A stretch of DNA of 64,000 bases, from positions 2,542,001 to 2,606,000 of the forward strand of contig NZ_OZ242344.1 in assembly GCF_965208485.1 (NCBI RefSeq), written 5' to 3'. Each line of letters starts with the position of its first letter. Position 1 is the stretch's first letter. Shown here in pieces: positions 62,623-64,000 of this stretch. Below the pieces are notes generated by a model. That model did no database searches and was not told where the DNA came from. It worked only from the letters and a program-made list of their open reading frames with translations. The stretch comes from Poriferisodalis sp965208485 (lineage in GTDB: Bacteria; Actinomycetota; Acidimicrobiia; Acidimicrobiales; Poriferisodalaceae). Made by a program: the position numbers and the translations under genes.

Positions 62623-64000
62623 ATCGCTGGGATGACACCGAAGCGGCACGCTGGGCTGAACTGGGCGATCTCGGCGAGATCACCTACGGCTCGCGTCTCG
62701 TCGGTGCCGATCCGGCGCTGGTGCTCCACGGCGGCGGCAACACCTCCATCAAGGGAAGCAGCACCGACGCCTGGGGCGAGCCGGTCCCGACACTGTGGGT
62801 GAAGGGCAGCGGCTGGGATCTCGCCACCCTCGAGCCGCCTGGCTTCGCGCCGCTGCGCCTCGAGCCAGTCCGGCGCCTGGCCGATCTGGACGAGCTGAGC
62901 GACACCGAGATGGTGAACCAGCTGCGCATCCACCTGCTCGACGCCTCGGCGCCGAATCCCTCCGTCGAGGCGATCCTGCACGCGCTGCTGCCGCAGCGAG
63001 CGGTGCTGCACAGCCACGCCGATGCCGTCCTGGCACTGACCAACACCGCCGACGGCGACGCACGGGTGCGAGACCTGTGGGGCGATCGGGTCGTCGTGGT
63101 GCCGTACGTGATGCCGGGATTCGACCTCGCCCGCGTCTGCGCCGCCGAGTGGCGGGCACAGGCCCACGACGGCACCGAGGCGATGGTGCTGCTGAACCAC
63201 GGCATCTTCACCTTTGGCGAGACCACCCGCCAGGCGTATGACTCGATGATCGATCGGATCAGCGAAGCAGAGCAGTCCCTCGCCCGGGCCGGCGTGCCGT
63301 CATTCGGTGAGGCCGGCGCGGGCGCGGCAGATAACCGCAGCACGCGCAGCATCGGCCCCGACGAGGCCGAGACGGTGGCGGAGCTGCGAGCCGCTCTTTC
63401 GGCTGCTGCCGGCGTGCCGGTGGTACTGCGCGCCGTGCGCGACCCGCGTGCCGAAGCGTTCTGCACCCGCAGCGATGTGGCGTCGGTGGCACGCCGCGGG
63501 CCGGCGACGCCGGACCACATCATTCGCACCAAGCAGTTCCCGATGGTGGGTCGTGACGTCGCTGCGTTCGTCGACGGCTACCGCTCATACTTCGAGCGCA
63601 ACGCCGCCCGGCACGACGCCGACGGCCCGCAGACTGCGCTCACGATGCTGGACCCGGCACCGCGTGTGGTTGTGGACTCCGGGCTCGGACTGTGGACCGC
63701 CGGGCACAGGGCAGCCGACTGCGACATCGCCGCGGACATCTACCTGCACACCATCGACGTGATCTGCGCCGCCGAGGCGCTGGGGGGATACGTCGCACTC
63801 AGCGAGGCCGAACTGTTCGACGTGGAGTACTGGGAGCTCGAGCAGGCCAAGCTGGCTCGGGTGGGTGCGTCGGCCGCCCTGGCCGGCCAGGTGGCGCTCG
63901 TGACCGGAGCCGCTTCGGGCATCGGGCGCGCCGCGGCCGAGGCACTCGCTGCCGCGGGCGCCGCGGTGGTCGGCATCGACCTCGCGCCGGCGCCCGAGGG
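62616..64000 (+). CDS. class II aldolase fused to a short-chain dehydrogenase (partial)
   Basis: Starts with ATG overlapping the mtnA stop (ATGCTGA) and is cut by the window end after 461 codons. N-terminal class II aldolase: LHGGGNTSIK, then HSHADAV and LNHGIFTFG metal His sites. An SDR domain begins at about 428 (ALVTGAASGIGRAAAEAL). The architecture is that of RhaD/YuxG-type aldolase-dehydrogenases. Coupled to mtnA it may cleave methylthioribulose-1-P and reduce the aldehyde, as in the DHAP shunt for methylthioadenosine; this is inference. Confidence 0.85.
   Translation, partial: MLNRWDDTEAARWAELGDLGEITYGSRLVGADPALVLHGGGNTSIKGSSTDAWGEPVPTLWVKGSGWDLATLEPPGFAPLRLEPVRRLADLDELSDTEMVNQLRIHLLDASAPNPSVEAILHALLPQRAVLHSHADAVLALTNTADGDARVRDLWGDRVVVVPYVMPGFDLARVCAAEWRAQAHDGTEAMVLLNHGIFTFGETTRQAYDSMIDRISEAEQSLARAGVPSFGEAGAGAADNRSTRSIGPDEAETVAELRAALSAAAGVPVVLRAVRDPRAEAFCTRSDVASVARRGPATPDHIIRTKQFPMVGRDVAAFVDGYRSYFERNAARHDADGPQTALTMLDPAPRVVVDSGLGLWTAGHRAADCDIAADIYLHTIDVICAAEALGGYVALSEAELFDVEYWELEQAKLARVGASAALAGQVALVTGAASGIGRAAAEALAAAGAAVVGIDLAPAPE

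Noticed and set aside
59575..62649. 1024-codon minus-strand frame covering mtnA
   Set aside because: Only the part below 61359 has family motifs; the upstream half is antisense to mtnA.

Overview
The window is a high-GC chromosomal segment from an actinobacterium. WhiB, an acyl-CoA carboxylase epsilon subunit, a GlnR-type orphan regulator next to glnA, frequent GTG starts and a leaderless promoter support this. The mix of genes fits the Acidimicrobiia, but the sequence alone does not prove that placement. There is no rRNA and no CRISPR array. All calls come from reading the sequence; no database search was run.

Layout. 0-3.4 kb: glnA-glnR, a flavin-reductase-like protein and a Rid protein. 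3.4-6.0 kb: an IS5-family and an IS1380-family element, both inserted at the same CTAA site. 6.1-9.5 kb: a shortened [2Fe-2S]/molybdopterin-type fusion gene, an A-type Fe-S carrier and an Mrp ATPase. 9.7-13.0 kb: selA and selB, with an aberrant tRNA-like gene between them. 13.1-15.8 kb: three tandem CTAG-flanked palindromes, whiB, an NfeD protease-like gene and a receiver protein. 15.9-30.5 kb: conserved housekeeping genes (tRNA-Pro, asd, lysC, cyclophilin, aat, ethylmalonyl-CoA mutase, acyl-CoA carboxylase, exonuclease). 30.5-40.4 kb: an accessory defence island with an ISL3 remnant, an AbiE toxin-antitoxin pair, several broken methyltransferases, a DUF262 fragment and one compact intact restriction-modification cluster. 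40.5-46.8 kb: an acyl-CoA ligase, an RCC1-repeat lipoprotein and an MttB-type methyltransferase with its TetR regulator. 46.9-59.2 kb: menaquinone genes (merR-menF fusion, split menD, menH, menC, menE) interrupted by toxin-antitoxin-like modules and an inserted ATPase plus cell-wall-binding protein. 59.4-64 kb: a Schlafen/AlbA-type gene inserted in front of mtnA, then an aldolase-dehydrogenase fusion that runs off the window.

The strongest unexplained signal is a set of small repeat families. Family A (six copies) forms long hairpins just after stop codons, and its outer stem changes sequence while keeping its pairing. Family B (five copies, about 80 bp) also lies inside reading frames and is translated in three different genes. 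CTAG-flanked palindromes (four copies) include one in-frame 96-nt insertion in an EcoRI-like methyltransferase, and that same gene is broken by a different TTA-flanked palindrome.

Two insertions (next to menC and next to mtnA) are each bordered by a duplicate of the host gene end. This suggests that incoming DNA regenerates the gene end it displaces. Other points worth checking are the MerR-MenF fusion, menD split at a domain boundary, a 17-G tract at the start of a surface-protein gene (possible phase switch), and the mtnA-aldolase pair (possible methylthio-salvage shunt).
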